Source: Sporosarcina psychrophila
Lineage (GTDB): Bacteria > Bacillota > Bacilli > Bacillales_A > Planococcaceae
NCBI RefSeq assembly: GCF_001590685.1
Contig: NZ_CP014616.1
Coordinates: 394,501 to 458,500, forward strand
Direction: 5' to 3'
Length of the DNA stretch: 64,000 bases
Shown one piece after another: positions 8,282-16,703 of the stretch (positions are counted from its first letter, which is position 1; each line of letters opens with the position of its first letter). The notes beneath the pieces were generated by a model. That model saw only the letters and a program-made list of their open reading frames with translations, searched no databases and was not told the origin of the DNA. A program made the position numbers and the translations under genes.

Positions 8282-8830
8282 ATGTTAGGTTTAAATAAAG
8301 ACGTAGTGAAATTAGTGGAGCACACGAATAACTGGAAAAAACTTTTCAAGGTGGAAAAAGATCTATTGAACTCGTTGGTAGGGGAGCATGTAGTAGATAT
8401 CCAACATATCGGTAGCACCGCAATTGCCGGAATTGCCGCAAAGCCACTTCTCGATATACTCGTGGGCGTTAAGTCGATGGGAGACGCGCAGAAATTTGAT
8501 AAGCACAAGTTGAAAGAGGCGAACATTTACCATTTAGGACGTGTTCAGATCGAAGGGAAAGAAGTGTTTGCCAAGTTCTCAAATTTGGAGAACTTAACGA
8601 AGACACATGTCCTTCATGTTGTAGAATATGGTGGGGACTGGTGGCAAAAGCACATATTTTTCCGAGATTATTTAAATGACCATCCCGAAGTCGCAAAACA
8701 ATATGAAGTACTGAAGAAGGAAATGGCGGAAGCGTTTCCTACTAATGAGCGTTCCTATGCAGAGGGTAAAAAGGGTTTTGTAGATAGGATAGTACTTCAG
8801 CAAGAAGGAAAGATTGATGAAATTCGTTGA
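8282..8830 (+). CDS. GrpB/UPF0157 family nucleotidyltransferase-like protein
   Basis: A 182-residue protein of the GrpB family, a distant branch of the nucleotidyltransferase fold. The core IQHIGSTAIAGIAAKPLLDILVGV (about residues 40-63) carries the GS and acidic residues expected of that fold. The end of the gene overlaps the start of the DUF3977 gene. Members occur often among antibiotic- and metabolite-modifying genes of soil Bacillota, as here, but a substrate has not been established to my knowledge. Confidence 0.85.
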   Translation: MLGLNKDVVKLVEHTNNWKKLFKVEKDLLNSLVGEHVVDIQHIGSTAIAGIAAKPLLDILVGVKSMGDAQKFDKHKLKEANIYHLGRVQIEGKEVFAKFSNLENLTKTHVLHVVEYGGDWWQKHIFFRDYLNDHPEVAKQYEVLKKEMAEAFPTNERSYAEGKKGFVDRIVLQQEGKIDEIR

Positions 8831-9053
8831 GCTTGGTTTTGGGAACACGTGGTTGTTGAGGACGGAAACAGAGTTAGAAGATGGTACTGAATTCGAAGAA
8901 AAAGGTATCATCGGTCCGCTAAAATTTCATTCAATATATATAAGAGTGTGGATATTTAAAACTGTTTTCATATTGGATATAAGAGAGGGTTTTAAAAGGG
9001 TGAAAAAGAGCCGCAACAAATTTAAATTGATTTTTGGTGTGGTTAGTAAATGA
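8817..9053 (+). CDS. DUF3977 family protein (78 aa)
   Basis: A small protein beginning MKFVELGFGNTW and rich in aromatic and basic residues, with IGPLKFHSIYIRVWI in the middle. I recognise this as the DUF3977 family, whose function is unknown. The ATG at 8817 lies inside the GrpB gene, overlapping by 14 nt, so translation is probably coupled. A TTG three nt earlier in frame is less likely. Its length matches the family, so it is probably intact. Confidence 0.75.
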   Translation: MKFVELGFGNTWLLRTETELEDGTEFEEKGIIGPLKFHSIYIRVWIFKTVFILDIREGFKRVKKSRNKFKLIFGVVSK

Positions 9054-9083
9054 TTTTGAATTCCGAGCAAAGAGGTGAATGGA

Positions 9084-9638
9084 ATGCTGTTTCAAAAAGG
9101 AAATCTACTCATCCGCGAATTGGAATGGAAGGATAAATACCTCCTTTCCAAATGGCTTTCAGATCCAGAAATTTTGCAGTATTACGAAGGGCGGGATAAT
9201 CCGTTTGATGTGAAGAAAGTGAAACAGAAGTTTTTCGATGAAGAAGCCGATACAACACGCTGCATAATCGAATTCAATGAGGGACCAATTGGCTATGTTC
9301 AGTTTTATAAAATTGATGAAGCTGAAAGACGAAACTACGGCTATGGTGATTCATCAGAAATAATCTACGGGATGGATCAGTTCATCGGTGAATCGACTTA
9401 TTGGAATAAAGGTGTCGGGACACAGCTTGTCCGTGCGATTGTGGCTTATTTAATTCAAGAAAAAGGCACAGAACGGATTGTGATGGACCCGCAAACGTGG
9501 AATGAACGAGCCATTCGTTGTTATGAAAAATGCGGGTTTGAAAAAGTGAAATTGCTCCCGAAAAATGAATTGCATGAAGGGGAATACAGGGATTGTTGGT
9601 TGATTGAGCATATCTCCAAAGCAGTTGTGGATGTATGA
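9084..9638 (+). CDS. GNAT acetyltransferase, AAC(6')-like
   Basis: A 184-residue GNAT-fold protein. The acetyl-CoA binding region is seen as STYWNKGVGTQLVRAIVAYL (about residues 107-126) and the C-terminal NERAIRCYEKCGF motif is intact. The overall pattern resembles aminoglycoside 6'-N-acetyltransferases and their chromosomal relatives, so an aminoglycoside or another amine is a plausible substrate, but resistance cannot be inferred from sequence alone. AAAGAGGT lies 7 nt before the ATG at 9084; a GTG at 9075 overlaps that site. The stop overlaps the start of the following Nudix remnant. Confidence 0.8.
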   Translation: MLFQKGNLLIRELEWKDKYLLSKWLSDPEILQYYEGRDNPFDVKKVKQKFFDEEADTTRCIIEFNEGPIGYVQFYKIDEAERRNYGYGDSSEIIYGMDQFIGESTYWNKGVGTQLVRAIVAYLIQEKGTERIVMDPQTWNERAIRCYEKCGFEKVKLLPKNELHEGEYRDCWLIEHISKAVVDV

Positions 9639-9996
9639 GAAATAGGGGTTCTTCCGTTATCATCGAGAACAATAAAGTTGCTGTAATTAAAAGAGTTAGG
9701 GATGGACAAGAGTATTATGTTTTTCCAGGCGGTGGGATTAAAAACGAGGAAAGTCCCGAACAAGCCGCAGTTAGAGAAACGATTGAAGAATTAGGCGTTC
9801 ACATTAGCATTAAAGATAGCCTTGGAACAGTTAATTATACTGGTATACAGTACTTTTTCATTGCTGAAATTATTGGGGGGACATTCGGAATAGGGGTACT
9901 TATGAGCCGATGTGGATCGAATTAGAACGCCTGTTATCGCTAGATGTCCATCCACTAGAGATTGCAGAAAAAGTGTATTCATTATATAGACCTTGA
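9635..9996 (+). pseudogene. Nudix hydrolase gene broken by internal deletion and frameshift
   Basis: The frame opening at 9635 (ATGA overlap with the GNAT gene) encodes the N-terminal part with an intact Nudix box, GGGIKNEESPEQAAVRETIE then ELGV. After GGTFG near 9890 the frame shifts and stops at 9925. The +1 frame continues as GTYEPMWIELERLLSLDVHP and ends at 9996, exactly as the C-terminus of this Nudix family reads. The join lacks roughly ten residues normally found there, so a small deletion changed the frame. The short product keeps the catalytic box but lacks the last helix and is probably inactive. Confidence 0.75.
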
Positions 9997-10020
9997 AATT
10001 GTTAGGAAAGAGGAGAGTAT

Positions 10021-10746
10021 ATGAACAGCAGAAAATTACAGCCATTGGAAGCCGCGAAGAGGTTTATAACGGAAAAGTTCGCGGATTGCCAAGCTGCATT
10101 GCTTGCGGGAAGTGTTGTCAGGGGCGAAGAAACAGCAACGTCAGACTTGGATATCGTTGTTTTTGATGAAAAGATAGAATCGGCGTATCGTGAGTCGCTT
10201 ATAGAGTATGGATGGCCAATCGAAGTGTTCGTTCATAACTTTACGTCTTACAAGGTGTTTTTTATGGAAGACTGTGAAAGGGCTCGACCTTCATTGCCGC
10301 GAATGGTGTCTGAAGGAATCATCTTATTCGATTCAGGAGTTGTTTCTTTAATAAAGGAAGAAGCTAATGAACTATTGAAAAAAGGTCCTGAAGTATGGTC
10401 GATAAAAACGATAGAAATGAAACGGTATATGATAACGGATGCGCTCGATGATCTGATTGGTTCAACCAATCGTGCGGAAGAAATCTTCATAGTGAATACA
10501 CTTGCCGATGCCATACATGAATTCTTCTTGCGGACAAATGTTCAATGGATTGGTGCGTCAAAATGGATTATGCGTGCTTTAAATCAATTTGATAAGAACT
10601 TTGCGCGAACGTTTGTACAAGCATTCGATGCATTTTATAAAACGGGTAATAAAGATGCAATTATCGATCTTGCAGATGAAGTGTTGAAACCATATGGTGG
10701 CAGGCTATTTGAAGGGTATTCAATGGGGAAAGGAGACCGTATATGA
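10021..10746 (+). CDS. Nucleotidyltransferase domain protein
   Basis: A 241-residue protein with the minimal nucleotidyltransferase signature: Gly30-Ser31, exactly ten residues, then Asp42-x-Asp44 (DLD), followed by IEVFVHN where a third acidic residue is expected. The C-terminal half is helical and resembles the substrate-binding part of chromosomal aminoglycoside-nucleotidyltransferase-like proteins. The start has GGAAAGAGGAG upstream. The end overlaps the next gene by 4 nt (ATGA). The substrate is unknown; the neighbouring GNAT and Nudix genes suggest modification of small molecules. Confidence 0.8.
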   Translation: MNSRKLQPLEAAKRFITEKFADCQAALLAGSVVRGEETATSDLDIVVFDEKIESAYRESLIEYGWPIEVFVHNFTSYKVFFMEDCERARPSLPRMVSEGIILFDSGVVSLIKEEANELLKKGPEVWSIKTIEMKRYMITDALDDLIGSTNRAEEIFIVNTLADAIHEFFLRTNVQWIGASKWIMRALNQFDKNFARTFVQAFDAFYKTGNKDAIIDLADEVLKPYGGRLFEGYSMGKGDRI

Positions 10747-11261
10747 CAAGTACATATGTAGATTGGGGGGGCCATAAGCTGAAGCTGACATGGGAAAGTG
10801 GTTTTTTGCCGGAAAGGGATTTGATCACGAGTGTCCATGGCTTCTGTTTTAAGGACGGGCAACTGTTGATGGTCGATTTGGATGATCGGGGTTGGGATTT
10901 TCCGGGCGGTCATATTGAAGTCGATGAAACTGCGGAGGTGTGCTTTAGACGTGAGGCAATGGAAGAAGGTTATGTAACGGGAGATTGTGTACTCCTCGGT
11001 TCAATAGAAATCGACCATAATGAAAATCCGTTGTGGAATGAACACAGTCCTTATCCGAAAGTGGGTTATCAGGTTTTTTACAAAATGGACATAACTGAAT
11101 TACATCCTTTTGAAGCGAAGTATGAATCAAGCAGAAGAATTTTCATCCCCTTTGAAGACGTCTCCAAATACTATAAAGGTTGGCATGCAACGTATGAAAA
11201 AATTATGTGTGAGGTGCAAGGAAGGTGCCTAAATGAAAATCAGGAAATTACTACAACATGA
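10743..11261 (+). CDS. Nudix hydrolase with variant Nudix box
   Basis: A 172-residue Nudix protein. The box is G(x5)E(x7)REAMEEGY: all metal-binding glutamates are present, but the terminal Gly of the REUXEEXGU consensus is replaced by Tyr, with a Gly one position earlier. Nudix enzymes hydrolyse nucleoside diphosphates linked to another group. The start overlaps the nucleotidyltransferase stop by 4 nt, and its own end overlaps the next GNAT gene by 29 nt, so these three genes form one operon. The substrate is unknown. Confidence 0.8.
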   Translation: MTSTYVDWGGHKLKLTWESGFLPERDLITSVHGFCFKDGQLLMVDLDDRGWDFPGGHIEVDETAEVCFRREAMEEGYVTGDCVLLGSIEIDHNENPLWNEHSPYPKVGYQVFYKMDITELHPFEAKYESSRRIFIPFEDVSKYYKGWHATYEKIMCEVQGRCLNENQEITTT

Positions 11262-11688
11262 AGCCCCACCTTTCGAACTCTTGCTACTTGCCGACCCATC
11301 GCGAGAACAGGTAGAGCTGTATATAGCTAATGGGGAGTGCCGTGTTGCTGAAGAGGAAGGCGAAATCGTAGGTGTCTATGTGCTAGTTAAGTTAGGTATA
11401 ACAACGATGGAGATTATAAATATAGCTGTAGATGAGCGTATACATGGTCGCGGGATTGGGAAGAAGTTAATGAGTGACGCAATCCAGACCGCAAAGGTGT
11501 TGGGCTGCAAGTTCCTGGAAGTTGGGACGGGTAACTCCAGCATTGGTCAATTGGCTTTTTATCAGAAATCTGGGTTTAGTATCGATGGTGTTATAAAAGA
11601 CTTTTTCGTTGATCACTACGAGGAAGAGATCATTGAAAACGGTATCCAGTGCAGGGATATGATTAGACTGTCGATGGAAATTGTATAA
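11233..11688 (+). CDS. GNAT family N-acetyltransferase
   Basis: A 151-residue GNAT protein with the acetyl-CoA P-loop HGRGIGKKLM (about residues 72-81) after the beta-strand MEIINIAVDE, and the downstream LAFYQKSGF motif. It is complete by length. It starts 29 nt inside the preceding Nudix gene, with AAGGAAGGTG as ribosome binding site, so translation is coupled. It closes the GNAT, Nudix, nucleotidyltransferase, Nudix, GNAT run. The substrate is not predictable from sequence. Confidence 0.85.
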   Translation: MKIRKLLQHEAPPFELLLLADPSREQVELYIANGECRVAEEEGEIVGVYVLVKLGITTMEIINIAVDERIHGRGIGKKLMSDAIQTAKVLGCKFLEVGTGNSSIGQLAFYQKSGFSIDGVIKDFFVDHYEEEIIENGIQCRDMIRLSMEIV

Positions 11689-11827
11689 TCATAAAGTAAT
11701 CTATGCTTGATTACAGCTATGAACCATTTCATCTACTTTGTCACAAATACGTCCCGTGACAAGTCACTATCCATCTAGTAAAATAGAAGTGATATGTTGT
11801 GAATTTTCTGTAAGGGGCGATGACGCT

Positions 11828-12208
11828 ATGAAACGGATACTCATACTTCTTTTCATTGTTGGTATGATGGCAGGCTGTTCGAATGTGTATAGCGCAGAAG
11901 AGGGCTATCGCATGGCGGTTATCAATCATGGTTTCCCGGTTCCGAAAAATGCGAGTGAACTAAAGCCAGAAGCGTGTACGACGGAAATTTCGAAATCGGC
12001 AAAGTACAAGTTGAACGATATTGGCGGGGAGCAGGGAGAACCGCCGGAGCACTACTTGGAGGAAATAAAAAAGTGGGGCTGGACGGAACTTGAAGATGAA
12101 CAAAAAGGGAATATCCACTTCTACGAAAAAGAAGGGAAAATCATGTCACTCATTTTTAAGGAAAATGTCTTTGATGTGTTTGAAATGAGTAGTGCATTGA
12201 AGATGTAG
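11828..12208 (+). CDS. Small predicted lipoprotein
   Basis: A 126-residue protein starting at ATG 11828 (AGGGGCG upstream). It has a short basic signal peptide and a lipobox MAGC with Cys17, so it should be lipid-anchored on the outer face of the membrane. The mature part is hydrophilic, with no motif I recognise. A longer frame from 11738 would place the signal peptide internally and is rejected. It seems monocistronic. Function unknown. Confidence 0.75.
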   Translation: MKRILILLFIVGMMAGCSNVYSAEEGYRMAVINHGFPVPKNASELKPEACTTEISKSAKYKLNDIGGEQGEPPEHYLEEIKKWGWTELEDEQKGNIHFYEKEGKIMSLIFKENVFDVFEMSSALKM

Positions 12209-12582
12209 GAACTTAAGTGCTGTGGATTTCTTTTTTTTGAAACCATTTGGCATGTTCGTACGTACTAGTAACAAGAGATGATTGTGATGAACTGGAAAGT
12301 AGTCATTATTGCATAATATCTGTGCTATATGATATTGCTGTCAACACAAGCATTGTGGAATCCAAGATGTTTGGATGGTTCGTCAGGTCATCTTTGAGGT
12401 TTACTATTCATTATCCAATGACGATTAGAATATTCATGAAAGTTGAATTTGGCATTGCAGGGTGGAAAAGGCTATAGGTAATCATCATTTTGGTAGTTCG
12501 GTATCAGATGTAGTAAAATATATAATGATGGTGTTTTTACGAAAAGATAAAAAATTCATTAAAATGTAAAGGAGTGATTGGT
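12209..12582. other. Intergenic region upstream of the Ter cluster
   Basis: About 374 bp without a convincing gene. A 76-codon TTG-initiated frame (12247-12477) has no ribosome binding site and no recognisable sequence. A TATAAT box at 12521-12526, with a weak TTCGGT 17 bp upstream at 12498-12503, is the best promoter candidate for the Ter operon. I see no riboswitch or SigB/SigW/SigM consensus. Confidence 0.4.
12498..12526 (+). promoter_or_regulatory. Candidate SigA promoter of the Ter operon
   Basis: A perfect TATAAT at 12521-12526 lies 17 bp after a poor -35 (TTCGGT). It is about 57 nt upstream of the first TerD start. The weak -35 suggests an activator or another control; this is inference. 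Confidence 0.35.
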
Positions 12583-13200
12583 TTGGCAATTATTTTACAA
12601 AAGGGTCAAAAAATTGATTTAACAAAAGGTCATCCAGGTCTTGAGAAGATTATAGTAGGCCTCGGTTGGGACCCAATTCAAAGTCAGAAAAAAGCTGGCG
12701 GATTACTCGGCGGACTTTTCGGTGGTGGCGGTAGCGGTGCTACAAATATGGATATAGACGCTTCTGTTATCATGCTTCAAGACGATAAGTTTGCGAGCAA
12801 TGACAACTTGGTTTACTTTGGTAACTTGAAAAGTAAATGTGGTAGCGTAACGCACACTGGTGATAATATCACTGGAGAAGGCGACGGAGACGACGAGCAA
12901 GTGATTGTTGACTTGAAAAAGGTACCCGCAAACGTTAACAAACTTGTATTCGTTGTTAATATTTATGATTGTGTAAAACGTAAGCAAGACTTCGGCCAAG
13001 TAGAAAATGCGTTTATCCGTGTCATGAATTCAGCGAACAATGAGGAATTACTTAAATTCAACCTGTCCGAAAACTATGCAGGTTCAACTAGTTTAACTGT
13101 TGGAGAAATTTATCGTCACGGCAGTGAATGGAAATTCGGCGCTGTTGGATCAGGATCATCTGATGCAGGTCTTGGCGAAATGGTTAAAAGGTACTCATAA
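12583..13200 (+). CDS. TerD-family stress protein 1 (glycine-rich insertion)
   Basis: A 205-residue TerD-domain protein. The N-terminus aligns with its two neighbours when translated from TTG 12583 ([14 protein letters not shown]), and AAAGGAG is 8 nt upstream; GTG 12574 would abut that site. The calcium-binding signature [16 protein letters not shown] is present. Unlike the next two paralogues it carries a glycine-rich insertion, GGLLGGLFGGGGSG, near residues 39-52. TerD proteins are cytosolic Ca2+-binding proteins linked to tellurite, phage and oxidative stress tolerance; B. subtilis YceC/D/E are relatives. First gene of the Ter cluster. Confidence 0.9.
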   Translation: MAIILQKGQKIDLTKGHPGLEKIIVGLGWDPIQSQKKAGGLLGGLFGGGGSGATNMDIDASVIMLQDDKFASNDNLVYFGNLKSKCGSVTHTGDNITGEGDGDDEQVIVDLKKVPANVNKLVFVVNIYDCVKRKQDFGQVENAFIRVMNSANNEELLKFNLSENYAGSTSLTVGEIYRHGSEWKFGAVGSGSSDAGLGEMVKRYS

Positions 13201-13231
13201 ACTATAAAAAACAGAAAAGAGGATGACATAA

Positions 13232-13810
13232 ATGGCTATTTCATTGAGTAAAGGACAAAAAGTAGATTTGACGAAAAGTAACCCGGGATTAACGAATATT
13301 ACGGTTGGTGTTGGCTGGGATACGAATAAATATGACGGTGGACAAGATTTTGATCTAGATTCTTCTATATTCTTATTGAATGCAGCGGGTGTATGTGCAA
13401 ATGAAAAAGATTTCGTTTTCTTCAATAACCTTGAGGGTGGAAATGGTTCCGTCGTTCATACTGGTGATAACTTGACTGGTGAAGGTGATGGAGACGATGA
13501 GCAAGTCAAAGTTTCCCTTTCAACTGTACCAACTACAGTTGAAAGAATTGCATTCGCAATTACAATTCATGATGCAGAACAACGTAGCCAAAATTTCGGG
13601 CAAGTTTCAAATAGCTATGTACGAATCGTCAACGATGCAAACGGTGAAGAGTTAATCCGTTATGACCTTGGCGAAGACTTCTCTATTGAAACGGCTGTTG
13701 TTGTAGGGGAACTTTACAGACATGGTAGTGAGTGGAAGTTCAATGCAATTGGTAGCGGCTATCAGGGCGGACTTGGTTCACTTGTTAAGGACTACGGACT
13801 ACAAGCTTAA
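13232..13810 (+). CDS. TerD-family stress protein 2
   Basis: A 192-residue TerD-domain protein of standard length. Visible motifs are the N-terminal [12 protein letters not shown], the DFDLDSS acidic cluster and the Ca2+-site loop [16 protein letters not shown]. The ATG at 13232 has GAGG upstream, 31 nt after the first TerD stop. It is very similar to TerD 3 (14055), more so than to TerD 1. A dispersed repeat separates it from TerD 3. The expected role is Ca2+-dependent stress protection at or near the membrane with TerC. Confidence 0.9.
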   Translation: MAISLSKGQKVDLTKSNPGLTNITVGVGWDTNKYDGGQDFDLDSSIFLLNAAGVCANEKDFVFFNNLEGGNGSVVHTGDNLTGEGDGDDEQVKVSLSTVPTTVERIAFAITIHDAEQRSQNFGQVSNSYVRIVNDANGEELIRYDLGEDFSIETAVVVGELYRHGSEWKFNAIGSGYQGGLGSLVKDYGLQA

Positions 13811-13820
13811 TTAATTGATA

Positions 13821-14011
13821 TAACTATATATGTTGTTTCCGGTGCCAGTTGCTGACATCGGGTTTGTATTTGAACTTCAGTGTAGGCGCCTTACAGGGGT
13901 AGCCGAAGCCGTAAGACTGGTGGCGAAGGCTTTCTGGCTTATGGCGCGGGAGGCATCCCCTAAGCGCCGGAGCGGAGTTGAATGGAATCATCTATTCAAT
14001 CTATATAGTTA
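13821..14011 (+). repeat. MITE-like dispersed repeat, copy A, inside the Ter cluster
   Basis: A non-coding element of about 190 bp between two terD genes. Its ends are imperfect inverted repeats: TAACTATATATGTTG (from 13821) and CAATCTATATAGTTA (to 14011). Its core has GGCGCC, a central hairpin-forming part, the block GGAGGCATCCCC and AAGCGCCGGAGCGG, then a GTTGAATGGAATC end. The same blocks recur at 23422, 24624 (inverted), 30190, 34592 and 42750 (inverted). No transposase is encoded, so it would need one supplied in trans. Confidence 0.7.
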
Positions 14012-14054
14012 TGGAAGTTTTGAATTCTAATCATGATAAACAGGAGTGATTCAG

Positions 14055-14633
14055 ATGGCGATTACTTTATCAAAAGGTCAAAAAATCGATTTGACGAAGA
14101 CAAATCCCGGCCTTGTAAGAGGTGTTATCGGACTAGGTTGGGATACGAATAAATACTCTGGCGGTCAGGAGTTTGACCTTGATGCATCGGCGTTTCTTGT
14201 CGATGCAAGCAATCGTTGCCAGAATGATCATGACTTCATTTTCTATAATAATCTTAAGCATCCGAGTGGCGCTCTTCTACATACTGGCGATAACCGGACG
14301 GGCGAAGGAGATGGGGATGACGAGCAAGTAATCGTTGATTTCCCTAAAATCCCTGCGTACGTTGACCGCATTGGTATTACGGTTACGATTCACGATGCAG
14401 AAGGAAGAAGTCAAAACTTTGGTCAGGTATCAAATGCCTTTGTTCGATTATCGGATGAAGCGACCGGAGAAGAGGTGCTACGTTTCGATTTAGGAGAGGA
14501 TTTCTCGATTGAAACGGCAGTTGTTTTTTGCGAACTGTACAGGCACGGTAACGATTGGAAATTTAATGCAATCGGTAGTGGCTTCTCTGGAGGGCTAGGG
14601 GCACTTTGCCGGAATTATGGTTTAGAAGTATAA
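14055..14633 (+). CDS. TerD-family stress protein 3
   Basis: A 192-residue TerD-domain protein with [20 protein letters not shown] and the Ca2+ loop [19 protein letters not shown] 14055 is preferred over GTG 14046 because AGGAG then has normal spacing and the N-terminus aligns with the other paralogues. It has a Cys in FCELYRHG where TerD 2 has Gly, and another near the C-terminus. It is followed by terC 57 nt later, so the two are probably co-transcribed. Confidence 0.9.
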   Translation: MAITLSKGQKIDLTKTNPGLVRGVIGLGWDTNKYSGGQEFDLDASAFLVDASNRCQNDHDFIFYNNLKHPSGALLHTGDNRTGEGDGDDEQVIVDFPKIPAYVDRIGITVTIHDAEGRSQNFGQVSNAFVRLSDEATGEEVLRFDLGEDFSIETAVVFCELYRHGNDWKFNAIGSGFSGGLGALCRNYGLEV

Positions 14634-14690
14634 ATTTACGGGCTGATAAAAGGTCGGAGTCTTTTATTGTTTTATTATCAGGAGGAACTA

Positions 14691-15446
14691 ATGGAGATAC
14701 TTAATGGAATAATCGATACATATGCCGCTTTTTTTGATTGGGGTATGTGGGTGGAAGTATTATCGGATCCAGTCAGTTGGGGCTTAATCGGTACCCTCAT
14801 CATACTTGAGGGGCTATTGTCAGCTGATAATGCTCTCGTTTTGGCGGTCATGGTCAAACATTTACCAGAAAAACAACGAAAAAAAGCTCTGTTTTACGGG
14901 CTTCTTGGTGCTTATGTCTTCCGCTTTATCGCAATTGGGGTCGGTGTTTTCCTCATTAAATTGTGGTGGGTCAAGGCATTAGGTGCGGCTTATCTCGCAT
15001 GGTTGGCGATTAAATACTTTATGGATAAGTCTAAAGAGGCAGGTAATGACGAAGAAATTGCAGGGATGAAAACAGAAGGTATTCTAATCCGTCTTTTCGG
15101 TACATTCTGGGGAACAATCGCTGCTGTAGAGATTATGGACATCGCCTTTTCAGTAGATAGTGTTCTTGCTGCTTTCGGTGTCAGTGAACAGATTTGGGTA
15201 CTTCTTCTTGGAGGAATGCTCGGTGTCTTGATGATGCGTGGAATTGCCGGCGTATTTTTGAAGTTAATCGACAAGGTACCAGAACTTGAAACGTCAGCAT
15301 ATGTGCTGATTATGTTAATAGCGATTAAAATGGGATTGAGCGTTGTTGGTATTGACGTCCACCACTACGTATTCTTTATCATTCTAATCCTTACGTTCAT
15401 TGCCACATTCGTTGTTCACAACATGAATAAAAAGAAAATGGCTTAA
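14691..15446 (+). CDS. TerC-family integral membrane protein
   Basis: A 251-residue protein with about seven membrane helices. The two TerC signatures carrying intramembrane acidic residues are visible: LEGLLSADNALVLAVMVKHL and EIMDIAFSVDSVLAAFG. The family (YceF, Alx, MeeF/MeeY) is associated with tellurite resistance and, in several bacteria, with Mn2+ export during metalation of exoenzymes. ATG 14691 follows GGAGGA; the frame could open earlier at TTG 14667, but without an SD. A terminator follows, separating it from the biosynthetic half of the cluster. Confidence 0.9.
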   Translation: MEILNGIIDTYAAFFDWGMWVEVLSDPVSWGLIGTLIILEGLLSADNALVLAVMVKHLPEKQRKKALFYGLLGAYVFRFIAIGVGVFLIKLWWVKALGAAYLAWLAIKYFMDKSKEAGNDEEIAGMKTEGILIRLFGTFWGTIAAVEIMDIAFSVDSVLAAFGVSEQIWVLLLGGMLGVLMMRGIAGVFLKLIDKVPELETSAYVLIMLIAIKMGLSVVGIDVHHYVFFIILILTFIATFVVHNMNKKKMA

Positions 15447-15448
15447 TA

Positions 15449-15487
15449 CAAAGAAAAAAAGAAGGCTAGCCCCTTCTTTTTTCTTTT
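15449..15487 (+). terminator. Terminator between terC and the Ter biosynthetic genes
   Basis: A-rich and T-rich arms pair through GAAGG and CCTTC around a CTAGC-type loop, with a long T-rich tail. It may stop or attenuate transcription before the lyase gene, whose own promoter would have to lie within about 40 bp. Confidence 0.65.
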
Positions 15488-15524
15488 ACCCTAAATCGAA
15501 TAATAAATAAGGTTGGTGCTCAGA

Positions 15525-16703
15525 TTGAGGTATTTTAATGACTTAGCTGCTATTGGCTTAGAAGATTTATTTTATCGGAAACCGGAGACGGTTACGAAGC
15601 ATACCGATAAACAACGGCTATCATACAGTCTGGGGGCTTTATTGTATATGCCAGCAACCCGTGAGGATATAGCCCATCTCATTATTACCAACAAATTTAA
15701 GGAGCTTGTCACAGTAGCGATCTGTCTTGAAGATGCAATAGGTGATCATGAAGTTGAACGGGCGGAAAATAAACTGATTACGCATATGCAACAAATTAGT
15801 GCTGCAGTTCAGGATGGTCGACTTACGGAAGAAACGACTCCACTTATTTTTGTTCGGGTAAGAAGTGCACAACAGATGCTGGACATAGGGGAGCGGCTCG
15901 GTGATTCGTTGAAGAACCTCGTAGGCTTTGTGTTTCCTAAGTTTGCATCGGATAATGCGGAGGACTACTTATCGGGTCTGCGACAGTTGAATGAGCAAGC
16001 GAAAACAGTTTTATATGGTATGCCAATTCTTGAATCGCCGAATGTTCTTTACAAGGAGCGTCGCTTGGCAGAGTTGCTTAGTTTAAAGGAGATAGTTGAT
16101 CGGTATGCTGACTTCATTCTGAATATCCGGATTGGTGCTACGGATTTATGTGGACTTTACGGGTTGAGGAGGGATAGTGAGACGACTGTCTATGAGATTT
16201 CCATTGTCAATGAGCTAATTACGGATGTTGTCAATATATTTGCCAGGCAACATGACGGTTTCGTGGTATCGGGGCCAGTGTGGGAACATTTCTCATCAAA
16301 CGGTCGTATCTTAAAACCACAACTGCGTGAGACGCCATTTCAAGAAAGTTCAGGTTCAGTGGGTCTTCTTCTCAGAAAAGAATTGATACGGAAAGATTTT
16401 GACGGGCTAATTCAGGAAACGTTGCTAGATAGAGCGAACGGCTTAGTTGGGAAAACAATCATTCATCCGTCTCACCTTTTGCCTGTGCAGGCATTGCATG
16501 TCGTCACGAAGGAAGAATATGTGGACGCACTTAGTATCTTCCAGCAGGCCACAGGTGAAAAAGGTGTGTTCAAAAGTGAATTTATGAACAAAATGAATGA
16601 GATTAAGCCCCATTTATACTGGGCACAAAAAGTGTTAATTAAGTCTGATATATACGGGGTGTACAATGAAAACATTACATTCATCGATTTATTATCCGAG
16701 TAG
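15525..16703 (+). CDS. CitE-like HpcH/HpaI aldolase/lyase of the Ter cluster
   Basis: A protein of about 392 residues of the citrate-lyase-beta-like TIM-barrel family, with the acidic metal/substrate motif ICLEDAIGDHEVERAE near residue 70 and VGKTIIHPSHLLPVQ near the C-terminus, as in C-C bond lyases. In published comparative work on Ter systems a CitE-like lyase belongs to a predicted biosynthetic module with phosphoribosyltransferases and a HAD phosphatase. The start is uncertain: TTG 15525 leaves the conserved RYFND at the N-terminus; TTG 15513 is possible. Its 3' end overlaps the next gene by 38 nt. The reaction is unknown. Confidence 0.75.
   Translation: MRYFNDLAAIGLEDLFYRKPETVTKHTDKQRLSYSLGALLYMPATREDIAHLIITNKFKELVTVAICLEDAIGDHEVERAENKLITHMQQISAAVQDGRLTEETTPLIFVRVRSAQQMLDIGERLGDSLKNLVGFVFPKFASDNAEDYLSGLRQLNEQAKTVLYGMPILESPNVLYKERRLAELLSLKEIVDRYADFILNIRIGATDLCGLYGLRRDSETTVYEISIVNELITDVVNIFARQHDGFVVSGPVWEHFSSNGRILKPQLRETPFQESSGSVGLLLRKELIRKDFDGLIQETLLDRANGLVGKTIIHPSHLLPVQALHVVTKEEYVDALSIFQQATGEKGVFKSEFMNKMNEIKPHLYWAQKVLIKSDIYGVYNENITFIDLLSE

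Noticed and set aside
12247..12477. 76-codon frame before the Ter cluster
   Set aside because: TTG start, no ribosome binding site, no recognisable protein sequence, and it lies in the presumed promoter region.
13830..14030. 66-codon frame inside the MITE-like copy A
   Set aside because: The same element elsewhere does not keep this frame open, and there is no SD.
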